Source: Streptomyces sp. Ag109_O5-1 (GTDB lineage Bacteria; Actinomycetota; Actinomycetes; Streptomycetales; Streptomycetaceae). Taken from it: a DNA stretch of 64,000 bases. How positions within the stretch are numbered: position 1 is the first letter of the stretch; each line of letters opens with the position of its first letter. Below, in pieces: positions 1-7,777 of this stretch. The DNA lies in assembly GCF_003814875.1 (NCBI RefSeq), contig NZ_RKQF01000001.1, forward strand, positions 1,302,001 through 1,366,000, in the 5' to 3' direction. The notes under the pieces are model-generated. The model made no database searches, had not been told where the DNA came from, and was given only the letters and a program-made list of their open reading frames with translations. The position numbers and the translations under genes were made by a program.

Positions 1-5
1 GGGGG

Positions 6-1019
6 TCAGAGCCAGTTCTTGACGGTCTCGACCAGGCGGGCCGGGTCCGGGCCGACGGGGGTGATGTCGAGCATGGTCACGCCAGCCTCGCGGTAGGCCT
101 CGATGCGGTCGCGGACGTAGCCCTCGGGGCCGCACAGGGATATGAGCTCGCAGAACTCGTCGGGTACGGCCGCCTCGGCCTCCTTCTTGCGGCCGGAGAG
201 GTACAGCTCCTGGATGAGCCGGGCCTCCTTCTCGTAGCCGTAGGCGACGGCGAGGTCGTTGTAGAAGTTCTTGCCGGGGGCGCCCATGCCTCCGACGTAC
301 AGGGCGATCTTGGGGCGGACCAGGTCGCGGGCGGCGGCCGCGTCGTCGCCGATGGCGAGCGGGCCGCCCGCGACGATCCCCAGCGGTCCGAGGGCCGGGT
401 CACGGCGGGCGGCGCCCTCCGCCAGCGGGGTCCCCCAGACCTCATGGGCCCGCTCGGGGATGAAGAAGATGGGCAGCCAGCCGTCGGCGATCTCGGCGGT
501 CATCCGGACGTTGGCCGGGCCCAGCGAGGCGACGTAGAGCGGGACCTCGGCGCGCACCGGCTTGGTGAGGATCTTCAGGGGCTTGCCGAGGCCGCCGGGG
601 CGGGGCATGTCGGTGATGCCGTGGTGGTCGATGACCTCGCGGCGCAGGATGCGCCGGGTCAGCTCGATCGTCTCGCGGGTACGGCCGAGCGGCTTGTCGT
701 ACGCCTTCCCGTGCCAGCCCTCGACGACCTGCGGGCCGGAGGCGCCCAGCCCGATGATCGCGCGGCCGCCGGAGACCATGTCGAGACCGGCGGCCGTCTG
801 GGCGATCAGGGCGGGGGTGCGGGAGTAGACGTTGAGGATCGCGGAGCCGATCTTCATCCGCTCGGTACGGGCGGCCAGGTAGCCCATGAGGGTGGGCGAG
901 TCGAAGCCGTAGGCCTCGGCGACCCAGACCGCGTCGAGGCCCGCCGGTTCCAGTGCGGCCGCCCGGTCGGCCGCGGCCCGCGGGTCGCCCGCGTAGTCGA
1001 GGAAGGTGGAGAGCTCCAT
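6..1019 (-). CDS. LLM-class F420-dependent oxidoreductase
   Basis: The 337-residue protein has the luciferase-like TIM-barrel pattern: an N-terminal MELSTFLDY strand, a segment about residues 20-60 ending in KIGSAILNVYSR, a GGRAIIGLG loop, and a C-terminal barrel closure rich in GPEGYVRDRI. Proteins of this type bind coenzyme F420 or FMN and act on alcohols, aldehydes or imines; no substrate can be read from the sequence. The ATG at 1019 overlaps the TGA of the upstream CoA transferase (TGATG), so the two are probably translationally coupled. The reading frame is open far upstream, but the coupled ATG and the family N-terminus decide this start. The paired arrangement suggests a role in acyl-CoA or lipid metabolism, which is inference. 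Confidence 0.85.
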   Translation of the reverse strand: MELSTFLDYAGDPRAAADRAAALEPAGLDAVWVAEAYGFDSPTLMGYLAARTERMKIGSAILNVYSRTPALIAQTAAGLDMVSGGRAIIGLGASGPQVVEGWHGKAYDKPLGRTRETIELTRRILRREVIDHHGITDMPRPGGLGKPLKILTKPVRAEVPLYVASLGPANVRMTAEIADGWLPIFFIPERAHEVWGTPLAEGAARRDPALGPLGIVAGGPLAIGDDAAAARDLVRPKIALYVGGMGAPGKNFYNDLAVAYGYEKEARLIQELYLSGRKKEAEAAVPDEFCELISLCGPEGYVRDRIEAYREAGVTMLDITPVGPDPARLVETVKNWL

Positions 1020-2170
1020 CAGGTGGGGTCCTTGTCGTGGTCGTCGAGCAGTGCGGGTACGTCCCAGTCGCGGGCCACGCCGGTGGTGTCCGCGCCCGGC
1101 TGCGCGGGGGCGGTGCGCACGGCCGTGGGGGTCGCGGAGAAGCGGGGGGCGGGGGCGGGCTGGGTGATGCCGCCGTGGTCGGTGAAGGTGCCGCGGGCGG
1201 CCAGATGGGGGTGGTGCGGGGCCTCCCGGAGGGACAGCACAGGGGCCACGCAGGCGTCGGAGCCCTCGAAGACGGCCGTCCACTCGGCCCGGGTGCGGGA
1301 CTTGAAGCGGGCAGCGACCCGCTCGCGCAGCTCGCCCCAGCGGGTCCAGTCCTTGCGGGCGTCGGCCAGGTCGTCGAGGTCGCCCAGCAGCTGAAGGAAC
1401 TCTGCGTAGAACTGCGGCTCCAGGGCGCCGACCGCCATGTAGCCGCCGTCGGCGGTCTCGTAGGTGCCGTAGTACGGACAGCCGCCGTCCAGCAGGTTGG
1501 CGGCGCGCCGGTCGTGCCAGCCGCCTGCGGCGACCATGCCGTGGATCATCGCGGCCAGGTGCGCGGTGCCGTCCACGATGGCGGCGTCCACGACCTGGCC
1601 GGTGCCGGTCGCGCGCGCGTGGTGGAGCGCGGCGAGGACGCCGACGACGAGGTAGAGGGAGCCGCCCGCGTAGTCCCCGAGGAGGTTGGCGGGGACGGCC
1701 GGGGGTTCGTCGGGGCGGCCGATCATGCCGAGGGTGCCGGTGAGGGCGATGTAGGCGATGTCGTGGCCTGCGCGGTGCGCGAGGGGCCCCTCCTGGCCCC
1801 AGCCGGTCATCCGGCCGTAGACCAGGCGGGGGTTGCGGGCGTGGCAGTCCTCGGGGCCGACGCCGAGGCGCTCGGCGACGCCGGGGCGGTAGCCCTCGAT
1901 CAGGATGTCGGCGCGTTCGGCGAGGTCGAGGACGCGGGCGGGACCGTCCGGGGACTTCAGGTCGACGAGCACGGAGCGCTTGTTGCGGTTGGTGACGTCG
2001 TACGCCGGGTCGATCGCGAGTCCGTGGCCGCCGGGCCGGTCGACGCGGACCACGTCGGCGCCCAGGTCGGCGAGGAGCATCGCGGCGAACGGGCCCGGTC
2101 CGATACCGGCCAGCTCGACCACGCGCACACCGGAGAGCGGGCCGTGTCCTGGCGTCCCTGCCGTGGTCAT
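1019..2170 (-). CDS. CaiB/BaiF family CoA transferase
   Basis: A 383-residue class III CoA transferase or alpha-methylacyl-CoA racemase-like protein. It opens with GVRVVELAGIGPGPFAAMLLADLGA, the usual CoA-binding Rossmann start of the family, and carries NLLGDYAGG, where the Asp is the expected catalytic residue. The length suits a single-domain family III enzyme. The ATG at 2170 was chosen because family homology begins within 12 residues; an in-frame extension to 2320 is possible but has an atypical composition. It is the first gene of a two-gene operon with the downstream F420-type oxidoreductase. The substrate, whether racemisation or CoA transfer, cannot be decided from sequence. Confidence 0.87.
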   Translation of the reverse strand: MTTAGTPGHGPLSGVRVVELAGIGPGPFAAMLLADLGADVVRVDRPGGHGLAIDPAYDVTNRNKRSVLVDLKSPDGPARVLDLAERADILIEGYRPGVAERLGVGPEDCHARNPRLVYGRMTGWGQEGPLAHRAGHDIAYIALTGTLGMIGRPDEPPAVPANLLGDYAGGSLYLVVGVLAALHHARATGTGQVVDAAIVDGTAHLAAMIHGMVAAGGWHDRRAANLLDGGCPYYGTYETADGGYMAVGALEPQFYAEFLQLLGDLDDLADARKDWTRWGELRERVAARFKSRTRAEWTAVFEGSDACVAPVLSLREAPHHPHLAARGTFTDHGGITQPAPAPRFSATPTAVRTAPAQPGADTTGVARDWDVPALLDDHDKDPT

Positions 2171-2246
2171 GCCGCCCCCAGTCATGTGACACAACTGATG
2201 TAACACCAACGATGTTAAGAACACGTTCCACTGGACACAAGAGTAG

Positions 2247-2268
2247 ACGAGCAAGCGCTTAGTCAAGA
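2247..2268. promoter_or_regulatory. Palindromic operator candidate in divergent promoter region
   Basis: The perfect 8-bp palindrome AAGCGCTT (2253-2260) lies inside an imperfect dyad, AGCAAGCGCTTAGTC. It sits between the divergent CoA transferase (start 2170) and the enoyl-reductase-like gene (start 2350). Such AGCAAGCGCTT dyads resemble operators of TetR repressors that control acyl-CoA metabolism, but no TetR gene is adjacent. The assignment is weak. Confidence 0.3.
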
Positions 2269-2349
2269 TACCCGGTGGGGGTGCGTCCGCACTCCTCACG
2301 CTAGCCTCAGCCACCGACAACGGCGCGGGTTGCAGGACCGAGAGGTGTC

Positions 2350-3525
2350 ATGAGCAGGCTGAGAACGGACCGTCCGTACGACATCGTGCTTTTCGGAGCC
2401 ACCGGCTTCGTCGGCGCGCTCACCGCCGAGTACCTCGCCGAGCACGCTCCCGAGGGCCTGCGCTGGGCGATCGCGGCCCGGGACGCGCGCAGGCTCGAAG
2501 AGCTGCGCGAGCGGCTGCCGGGCGGCGCGGAGGTCGGGCTGCTGCGCGCCGACGTCGCGGAGCCCGCCACGGTCCGCGCCCTTGCCGAGCACGCGCGCGT
2601 GGTGGCCACGACGGTCGGCCCCTACGGCCGTTACGGCGAGGACCTGGTCGCGGCCTGCGCGGACACCGGGGCGGACTATCTGGACCTGTGCGGTGAGCCC
2701 GAGTTCGTGGACCTGACGTACGTGCGGCACGACGCACGCGCGCGTGAGACGGGCGCCCGCCTGGTGCACGCGTGCGGCTTCGACTCGATCCCGCACGACC
2801 TGGGCGCCTACTTCACGGTCCGGCAGCTGCCGGAGGGCGTACCGCTGACCGTGGACGGCTTCGTGACCGCCGACGCGACCTTCTCCGGCGGCACCTTCGC
2901 CTCCGCGCTGGACCAGTTCGCGCGCCCCCGGCAGATGTTCGCCGCCGCCCGGGACCGCGCCCGGCACGAGCCCCGGCTGATGAGCCGGCGGGCGAGCGCT
3001 CCGACGGGCGCCCCGCGTTTCGCGCCCGAGGTCGGCGCCTGGGCGCTGCCGCTGCCCACGATCGACGCGCAGATCGTGCGCCGTTCGGCGAAGGCGCTGG
3101 ACCACTACGGCCCCGACTTCCGCTACCGGCACTACGCGGCCGTCGACCGTCTGCCGGTCGCGCTCGGCGGGGTCGCGGCCGTCGCCGCGGTGGCCGCGGC
3201 CGCCCAGGTGCCGCCCGCCCGGCGCTGGCTGTCGGACCGTCTGAAGCCCGGGGACGGGCCGAGCGCGGAGAAGCGGGCCCGCAGCTGGTTCACGGTCCGG
3301 TTCGTCGGCGAGGGCGGCGGACGGCGCGTGTTCACGGAGGTCTCGGGCGGCGACCCCGGCTACGGCGAGACGGCGAAGATGTTCGCCGAGTCGGCGCTGT
3401 CGCTGGCCTTCGACGACCTGCCGCCGACGGCCGGCCAGGTCACCACGGCCCAGGCGATGGGCGACGCGCTGACCGAGCGGCTGCGCGCGGCCGGGATCGG
3501 GTTCCGGGTGGCGGCGATCCGCTGA
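2350..3525 (+). CDS. Trans-acting enoyl reductase-like / saccharopine dehydrogenase-fold protein
   Basis: A 391-residue protein beginning with an NAD(P)-binding Rossmann motif (VLFGATGFVGALTAEYL, residues about 10-27) and continuing with the ARDARRLEEL and GPYGRYGEDLVAAC segments typical of the saccharopine dehydrogenase-like, trans-acting enoyl reductase family. Actinobacterial members include lipid-modifying reductases related to mycobacterial Rv2953; the actual substrate here is unknown. A stretch of small residues around 275-300 (GGVAAVAAVAAAAQ) could be a membrane-contacting helix. The start has a good ribosome binding site, GAGAGGTG, just upstream. It stands alone and diverges from the CoA transferase operon. 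Confidence 0.78.
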   Translation: MSRLRTDRPYDIVLFGATGFVGALTAEYLAEHAPEGLRWAIAARDARRLEELRERLPGGAEVGLLRADVAEPATVRALAEHARVVATTVGPYGRYGEDLVAACADTGADYLDLCGEPEFVDLTYVRHDARARETGARLVHACGFDSIPHDLGAYFTVRQLPEGVPLTVDGFVTADATFSGGTFASALDQFARPRQMFAAARDRARHEPRLMSRRASAPTGAPRFAPEVGAWALPLPTIDAQIVRRSAKALDHYGPDFRYRHYAAVDRLPVALGGVAAVAAVAAAAQVPPARRWLSDRLKPGDGPSAEKRARSWFTVRFVGEGGGRRVFTEVSGGDPGYGETAKMFAESALSLAFDDLPPTAGQVTTAQAMGDALTERLRAAGIGFRVAAIR

Positions 3526-3529
3526 CCGC

Positions 3530-3676
3530 CTAGGACTGCCACTGGATCACGGTGTAGAGCATCCCGGCCACCCACCCGGACCCCACCACCACGGCGAGGA
3601 CCAGCGCGGCCGTCACCGTGCGCTCGACGGGCTGGGCGGAGGCGGCAACGGACTCGGAGGCACGGTGTGTGGTCAT
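3530..3676 (-). CDS. Small single-span membrane protein, 48 residues
   Basis: Reading the reverse strand gives a 48-residue ORF starting MTTHRASESV and ending TVIQWQS before TAG. One hydrophobic span, LVLAVVVGSGWVAGMLY (about residues 25-41), follows a charged segment (PVERTVTAA), so this looks like a single-pass inner-membrane protein. It lies between the converging enoyl-reductase-like gene (its stop is 5 bp away) and endonuclease V. No function is known to me. The call rests on codon-position GC bias, a good start and the clear hydrophobic segment. Confidence 0.6.
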   Translation of the reverse strand: MTTHRASESVAASAQPVERTVTAALVLAVVVGSGWVAGMLYTVIQWQS

Positions 3677-3736
3677 GCGGCAAGCCTGCCGCCGGACTGT
3701 AACGGCGGCATCCGTACTCGTACTCAGAATCGCTAC

Positions 3737-4426
3737 TCAGGCCTGAGCTTCACGCAGCGCGGCGCGGCACAGGGCGTCCGCGCGGCGGGTGGTCTCCGGC
3801 AGCCGGTACTTCGGGGTGAGCGCGAGGGTGTGGGCGCAGGCGTTGTCCAGGCTCACCCGGTGGCCGACGGAGACGAACACCGGCTTGACGCCGTGCCGGG
3901 TGCGCAGGGCGCGGCCGACCTCCTCGGCGCCGGCGAGCAGCGGTGCGTGGCTGCCGCGCGGGGCGTCCGGGTCGTCGTACGTGAAGGCGAAGGGGTTCTT
4001 CGCGACGCCGATCGTGGGCAGGCCGGTGAGGACTCCGAGGTGACTGGCGAGGCCGAAGCGACGCGGGTGGGCGAGGCCGTAGCCGTCGCAGACCACCAGG
4101 CCCGGCGGGCAGGGCAGGGCGTCCAGGGCGGCCCGTACGGTGGGGATCTCGCGGAAGGCGAGCAGTCCCGGCACGTACGGGAAGGAGACCCGACCGACGG
4201 CGGTCGCCTCGGCGACGACCTCCAGGCTCGCCGCGTCCAGCACGACGGCCGCCGCCGCGACCAGGTCCCGCTCGTCGTCGTAGGCCACGTCGACGCCCGT
4301 GACATGCCCGGTGCCGGGCGCCGGACCCGGCTCGTCAAGGATCACCCGCCCCCGCAGCTCGTCCTGCACGGCCAGGGCCTGTTCCTCGGTCGCGGGCCAG
4401 CCCGCGGGTACGCATACGGTCGTCAT
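3737..4426 (-). CDS. nfi: Endonuclease V (deoxyinosine 3' endonuclease)
   Basis: A 229-residue endonuclease V, which nicks DNA one nucleotide 3' of deoxyinosine and related deaminated bases. The family motifs are present: TGVDVAYDD with the first metal-binding Asp, FPYVPGLLAFREIP with the wedge Tyr and catalytic Glu, VCDGYGLAHPRRFGLASHLG with the second Asp, and TIGVAKNPF. The length matches bacterial Nfi. The ATG at 4426 (MTTVCVPAGWP) was chosen over an upstream in-frame start at 4507, which would add a low-complexity leader. It is monocistronic; the next gene upstream on this strand begins more than 350 bp away. Confidence 0.92.
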   Translation of the reverse strand: MTTVCVPAGWPATEEQALAVQDELRGRVILDEPGPAPGTGHVTGVDVAYDDERDLVAAAAVVLDAASLEVVAEATAVGRVSFPYVPGLLAFREIPTVRAALDALPCPPGLVVCDGYGLAHPRRFGLASHLGVLTGLPTIGVAKNPFAFTYDDPDAPRGSHAPLLAGAEEVGRALRTRHGVKPVFVSVGHRVSLDNACAHTLALTPKYRLPETTRRADALCRAALREAQA

Positions 4427-4481
4427 GGTGGCCCCGAGCGTACGGCTCGCCACGCGCGCGTGGCGCGGCCGAGTGACCGGG

Positions 4482-4814
4482 TCAGCTCTTCCTGTCGTCC
4501 AGGGCACGTTGCAGCTGGGCCTTGTTCATGTCCGAGCGGCCCTGGATGCCGCGCTGCCTGGCCTCCTCGTAGAGCTGGTCGTAGGTCGGGCCCTGAGCAC
4601 CGCTGTGGGACCGTTTGCCGCCTCGCCGACCGGACGGCATGTCCTGGATCGACGTACGACTGGCGGTCTTCGACTCGCCGGAGCGGGCGCGTTCCTTGTT
4701 GACGGTCCGGGCGGCGATCTCCTCGGCGCGCGCCTCGCTCTCTCCCCGGTCGAGCGCGCTGTCCTTGATGTGCTCGTACTGGCGTTCCCGCTTGGGACTG
4801 GATCCGCGTGGCAT
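4482..4814 (-). CDS. Small basic hydrophilic protein (plasmid-stabilisation-like)
   Basis: A 110-residue, strongly charged protein: MPRGSSPKRERQYEHIK at the start, a helical Arg/Glu-rich middle (RAEEIAARTVNKERARSGE), and a C-terminal YDQLYEEARQRGIQGRSDMNKAQLQRAL that resembles the small helical Rho-N/SAP-like fold. Streptomyces genomes carry many copies annotated as plasmid stabilisation proteins, but there is no solid functional evidence for that name. An ATG two codons upstream (4820) is an alternative start. A nucleic-acid-binding role is inferred only from charge and the C-terminal fold. Confidence 0.7.
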   Translation of the reverse strand: MPRGSSPKRERQYEHIKDSALDRGESEARAEEIAARTVNKERARSGESKTASRTSIQDMPSGRRGGKRSHSGAQGPTYDQLYEEARQRGIQGRSDMNKAQLQRALDDRKS

Positions 4815-4860
4815 GACCACCGCTCCCTTCGTGGGTGTGCGGCCGTCGGGTACCCGCGGG

Positions 4861-5964
4861 TCAGTGCTCCAGGCGTGCCGCCCGCCCCTGCTCGCCGGCC
4901 GCCCAGCAGCTGAGGTCGGGTGTGCAGGCCACGGTGTCGTACGAGCCGGTGTCGACGGTCCGCCAGGTACGGCCGCCGTCGGTGGTCAGGTCGGTGCCGG
5001 TGGGGCCGACGGCGAGGGCGGTGCTGCGGCTGTGCGGGAGCCAGGCGGCTCCGGAGCGGTAGGCGGGCGGCGGGGTCGTGGCGGGCTGCCAGCTGCGGCC
5101 GCCGTCGGGGGTGAGCGCGGCCGCCTGCGGCGAGGGCTGGTCGGCGCGGTAGTCGCCGCCGACCGCGAGGCCGTGGGTGCGGTCGCGGAAGGCGAGGGCG
5201 AAGACGCCCTTGGCGGGGTCGCCCGCCGGGATCGGTGTATCGGCGGCGGTCCAGGTGCGGCCGCGGTCGGTGGAGTGCAGCACGCGCGCGTGCGCGCCGC
5301 CGCCGGTGGCGAGCCAGGCGTCCTTCGGCCCCGAGGTGACCAGGCACTGGCCGCTCGCGGCGAAGCCCGCCTCGCCCTCCAGGGCGGGCGGCATGCCGGT
5401 GTCCGGCAGCACCCGCCAGGAGCGGCCGCCGTCACTCGTGGACAGGATGCGGAACTTCCCGTCGACCGGGTCGCTCATGGCGAGGCCGTGACGGCGGTCG
5501 AAGAAGGCCATGCAGTCGTAGAACGCGGCCGGGTCGGTGTTGCGGAAGGACTCGGTCCAGGTCGTCCCGCCGTCGTCGGTGCGGTAGACGCGGGACGCCT
5601 CGCCCTCGCCGATGGCCAGCACCACCGCGCGGCGCGCGTCGAACGCCTCGACGTCCCGGAACTGCAGTTCGCCCGCGCCCGGCGGGGAGACGTTCCGCCA
5701 GCTCGTCCCGCCGTCCGTGGTGCGCAGCACGGTACCGGCGGTACCGGCCAGCCAGGCGGTGTCGCGGTCGACGGCGGCCAGGCCGCGGAAGCGCACGTCC
5801 GGCGTGCCGGTGTCCTTGAGTGCCCAGTGCGGTGCCTGTGCCGCGGCCCGTGCGGAGCCGACGGTCAGCGCCCCCAGTGCCGCCCCGCACGCCACCCCCA
5901 CGGCCACCACGCGGCTTGTACGTCCCATTCGTCCTGCCCGTCGCGTGCTCCCCAAGCGCCTCAT
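4861..5964 (-). CDS. Exported BNR/Ycf48-like beta-propeller protein
   Basis: A 367-residue exported protein. After an Arg-rich start (MRRLGSTRRAGRMGRTSR) there is a signal-like hydrophobic segment (VVAVGVACGAALGALTVGSARA) and then about six repeats carrying the BNR/Asp-box signature, for example TTDGGTSW, TDDGGTTW, TSDGGRSW, STDRGRTW, TPDGGRSW and TTDGGRTW. Such repeats build a beta-propeller as in Ycf48/HCF136 and sialidase-type proteins. No catalytic residues can be assigned; many Streptomyces homologues are called oxidoreductases without evidence. A start at 5928 (MGRTSRV) is an alternative. Confidence 0.8.
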   Translation of the reverse strand: MRRLGSTRRAGRMGRTSRVVAVGVACGAALGALTVGSARAAAQAPHWALKDTGTPDVRFRGLAAVDRDTAWLAGTAGTVLRTTDGGTSWRNVSPPGAGELQFRDVEAFDARRAVVLAIGEGEASRVYRTDDGGTTWTESFRNTDPAAFYDCMAFFDRRHGLAMSDPVDGKFRILSTSDGGRSWRVLPDTGMPPALEGEAGFAASGQCLVTSGPKDAWLATGGGAHARVLHSTDRGRTWTAADTPIPAGDPAKGVFALAFRDRTHGLAVGGDYRADQPSPQAAALTPDGGRSWQPATTPPPAYRSGAAWLPHSRSTALAVGPTGTDLTTDGGRTWRTVDTGSYDTVACTPDLSCWAAGEQGRAARLEH

Positions 5965-6050
5965 GGCGCGCGAAGCTAGCCCACTCCCCCGGTGGCGTCC
6001 AGAGGGCCCACCGGTCCCACCAGAAGTAAGCCGATGGTGTGAATACCTCC

Positions 6051-6066
6051 GGTGACACACGTCACC
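6051..6066. promoter_or_regulatory. CRP-type operator candidate upstream of ssgD-like gene
   Basis: GGTGACACACGTCACC is a perfect 6-bp inverted repeat with a 4-bp centre. It matches the Streptomyces CRP consensus GTG-N6-GNCAC exactly. It lies between two divergent genes, about 100 bp before the ssgD-like TTG start and about 90 bp before the start of the propeller gene. The motif match is visible; control by CRP is inference. Confidence 0.5.
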
Positions 6067-6165
6067 CGCTCTTCATGTGCACGGATCGGCGACTTCCGTC
6101 GTCTCTTCCAGTACCAGGTCTCACACGCCAGGAAATTCGTACAGCCATCACGAGGGAGCAAGGCG

Positions 6166-6582
6166 TTGTCCACCGTCATAGAGCAGCCCGTAGAGGCCCG
6201 CCTGGTCGCGGCGTCGCCGCGCATGCCGAGCATTCCCGCCACCCTGTGCTACGACCGCGAGGACCCGTTCGCCGTCCGTATGACCTTCCCGGCCCCGGCC
6301 ACCCTGGAGGGCGTCGACGTCTGCTGGACGTTCTCCCGGGAACTGCTGGAGGCCGGCCTGCACGCCCCGGAGGGCAAGGGGGACGTGCGGGTGCGGCCGT
6401 ACGGCTACGACCGGACCGTGCTGGAGTTCCACGCCCCCGAGGGCACCGCCGTCATCCATGTGCTGACCGGTGAGATACGCCGGTTCCTGGAGGCGACCGG
6501 CGCTCTGGTGCCCGTCGGCCTCGAACACCTCCAGCTGGATCTGGATCACGACCTGACGGAGCTCATGCGCGACGCCTGCTAG
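6166..6582 (+). CDS. ssgD: SsgA-like sporulation/cell division protein (SsgD type)
   Basis: A 138-residue SsgA-like protein. Features of this actinomycete-specific family are clear: IPATLCYDREDPFAVRMTF, VCWTFSRELLEAGL, GDVRVRPYG, and a C-terminal LDLDHDLTELMRDAC. SALPs direct peptidoglycan synthesis and septum placement during sporulation and branching. The N-terminal STVIEQPVEARLV and the genomic context fit SsgD rather than SsgA or SsgB; the paralogue call is from memory. The start is TTG at 6166, preceded at 7 bp by GAGGGAG; the upstream open frame lacks family similarity. A CRP-like palindrome lies about 100 bp upstream. Confidence 0.85.
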   Translation: MSTVIEQPVEARLVAASPRMPSIPATLCYDREDPFAVRMTFPAPATLEGVDVCWTFSRELLEAGLHAPEGKGDVRVRPYGYDRTVLEFHAPEGTAVIHVLTGEIRRFLEATGALVPVGLEHLQLDLDHDLTELMRDAC

Positions 6583-6601
6583 GCGCCCGCCCCCGCGCCG
6601 C

Positions 6602-7444
6602 TCAGATGTTCCGGCGGCCGGCCATCAACTGGTTGAGCTCCCCGAATTCGAGGCCACCCGCCAGCGTGTCGTACGTCCCCGCACCCAGCAGCTCCTGTGC
6701 GGCGAGGCGGGTCGCGGCGTGGACGGCCTGGGCGACGGCCGAGCCGACGCTCACCCGGGCCACGCCCAGCGAGGCCAGCTCCGCGACCGGCGGTGCGCCG
6801 GGGCCGGCCATCACGTTCAGCGGCGCGTCGATCCCCTCGGCGAGGAGTTCGACGGTCTTCGGGTCGACGGCCCCGGGGACGAAGATCCCGTCGGCGCCCG
6901 CGGCGAGGAAGGCGGCGGCCCGCTCCAGCGTGAGGTCCACTCCCCCGGCACCCCTCAGGAAGGTGTCGATCCGGGCGTTGACGAAAACCGGCACCCCCGC
7001 GGCATCGGCGGCCTCACGGGCGGCGCTGATCCGGCCGGCCTGTTCGGCGACGGGACGCAGCGGTCCCGTTCCGGCCTCGTACAGGGCGTCCTCGATGTTC
7101 ACCCCGACCGCGCCTGCCTCGATCACGGCGCGCATCGTGTCGCCGACGGCCGCCGGGTCCTTGCCGTAGCCCGTCTCGACGTCCGCGCTCACCGGTACCT
7201 CGACGACTTCGGCGATACGTGCGACGGCGGCGAGCGCCCGGTCGCGGTCCAGCCGGTCCCCGTCCGCCGAGCCGAGCGCCCAGGACAGTCCCGCGCTGGT
7301 GGTCGCGACGGCGGCGGCGCCCGCGTCCTCGACGATACGGGCGCTGGTGACGTCCCAGGCGTTCGGGAGGACCAGCGGGGTGCCGGGGATGTGCAGGGCG
7401 CGGAAGGCGAGGGCACGGTCGCGAAGGGTGTCGTGGTTCGTCAT
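6602..7444 (-). CDS. Isocitrate lyase/PEP mutase family protein
   Basis: A 280-residue alpha/beta-barrel protein of the isocitrate lyase/phosphoenolpyruvate mutase superfamily. It contains VLPNAWDVTSARIVEDAGA, VSADVETGYG with the metal-site Asp and Glu, GVNIEDAL and VNARIDTFLR. The KKCGH catalytic loop of true isocitrate lyase is absent, so a C-C or P-C lyase or oxaloacetate-hydrolase-like activity is more likely; the substrate is unknown. It converges on the ssgD-like gene with a 19-bp gap and diverges from the ABC-F leader region. Confidence 0.85.
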   Translation of the reverse strand: MTNHDTLRDRALAFRALHIPGTPLVLPNAWDVTSARIVEDAGAAAVATTSAGLSWALGSADGDRLDRDRALAAVARIAEVVEVPVSADVETGYGKDPAAVGDTMRAVIEAGAVGVNIEDALYEAGTGPLRPVAEQAGRISAAREAADAAGVPVFVNARIDTFLRGAGGVDLTLERAAAFLAAGADGIFVPGAVDPKTVELLAEGIDAPLNVMAGPGAPPVAELASLGVARVSVGSAVAQAVHAATRLAAQELLGAGTYDTLAGGLEFGELNQLMAGRRNI

Positions 7445-7561
7445 GGGGACGACTCAACCAGCCGGAGCGGGGCGGTGACTGGCAGGAATCCGACATGCAT
7501 GTGGGGCTCCGGCCGGACCCCGCTTTTAATGCGTTGACGCCTCGCCGAACCCCCTCGTACG

Positions 7562-7777
7562 GTGTTCCACGTCCTGTTGTCGCCGATTGGAGAAGGACGT
7601 TGCTCGTCTGAGGTCCTGAGACACCGCGCCACACCCATGAGGTGTGTCCGTGGCGTACGACCTCGGCGTGTGAGCCGTCCCCCCGGCGCAGGATCTCTCC
7701 TGGCCCTTTCGGCTGCCTCGTGGTGTCTCGACACGCGTTTGCCCCCCCCGACACCGCAAGCAACCGCGAGGCGCCTT
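7562..7777 (+). promoter_or_regulatory. Structured leader of the ABC-F gene with RBS-sequestering hairpin
   Basis: The 216 bp before the ABC-F start can form several stems. CACACC (7630-7635) pairs with GGTGTG (7641-7646). GCCTCG (7715-7720) pairs with CGAGGC (7767-7772), extended by GGC (7711-7713) with GCC (7773-7775), and an inner stem joins GGTGTC (7722-7727) with GACACC (7750-7755). The 3' arm contains GAGG (7768-7771), the likely ribosome binding site of the ATG at 7778. This is the layout of an antibiotic-responsive leader in which a stalled ribosome frees the downstream start. The pairings are visible; the mechanism is inferred. Confidence 0.5.
7650..7673 (+). CDS. Candidate 7-codon leader peptide of the ABC-F gene
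   Basis: GTG at 7650 opens a short frame encoding MAYDLGV and ends at TGA (7671-7673). GAGGTG at 7639-7644 is a near-perfect ribosome binding site with 5-bp spacing. It sits 41 bp before the 5' arm of the hairpin that covers the ABC-F ribosome binding site, as expected for a regulatory uORF in ribosome-mediated attenuation. The first upstream hairpin (7630-7646) would cover this uORF's own binding site. Translation is not demonstrated. Confidence 0.4.
   Translation: MAYDLGV

Noticed and set aside
7600..7611. Very short uORF TTG-CTC-GTC-TGA in the ABC-F leader.
   Set aside because: Only three codons and a TTG start; the nearby GGAGAAGGA lies partly too close. The 7-codon uORF at 7650 is better placed.
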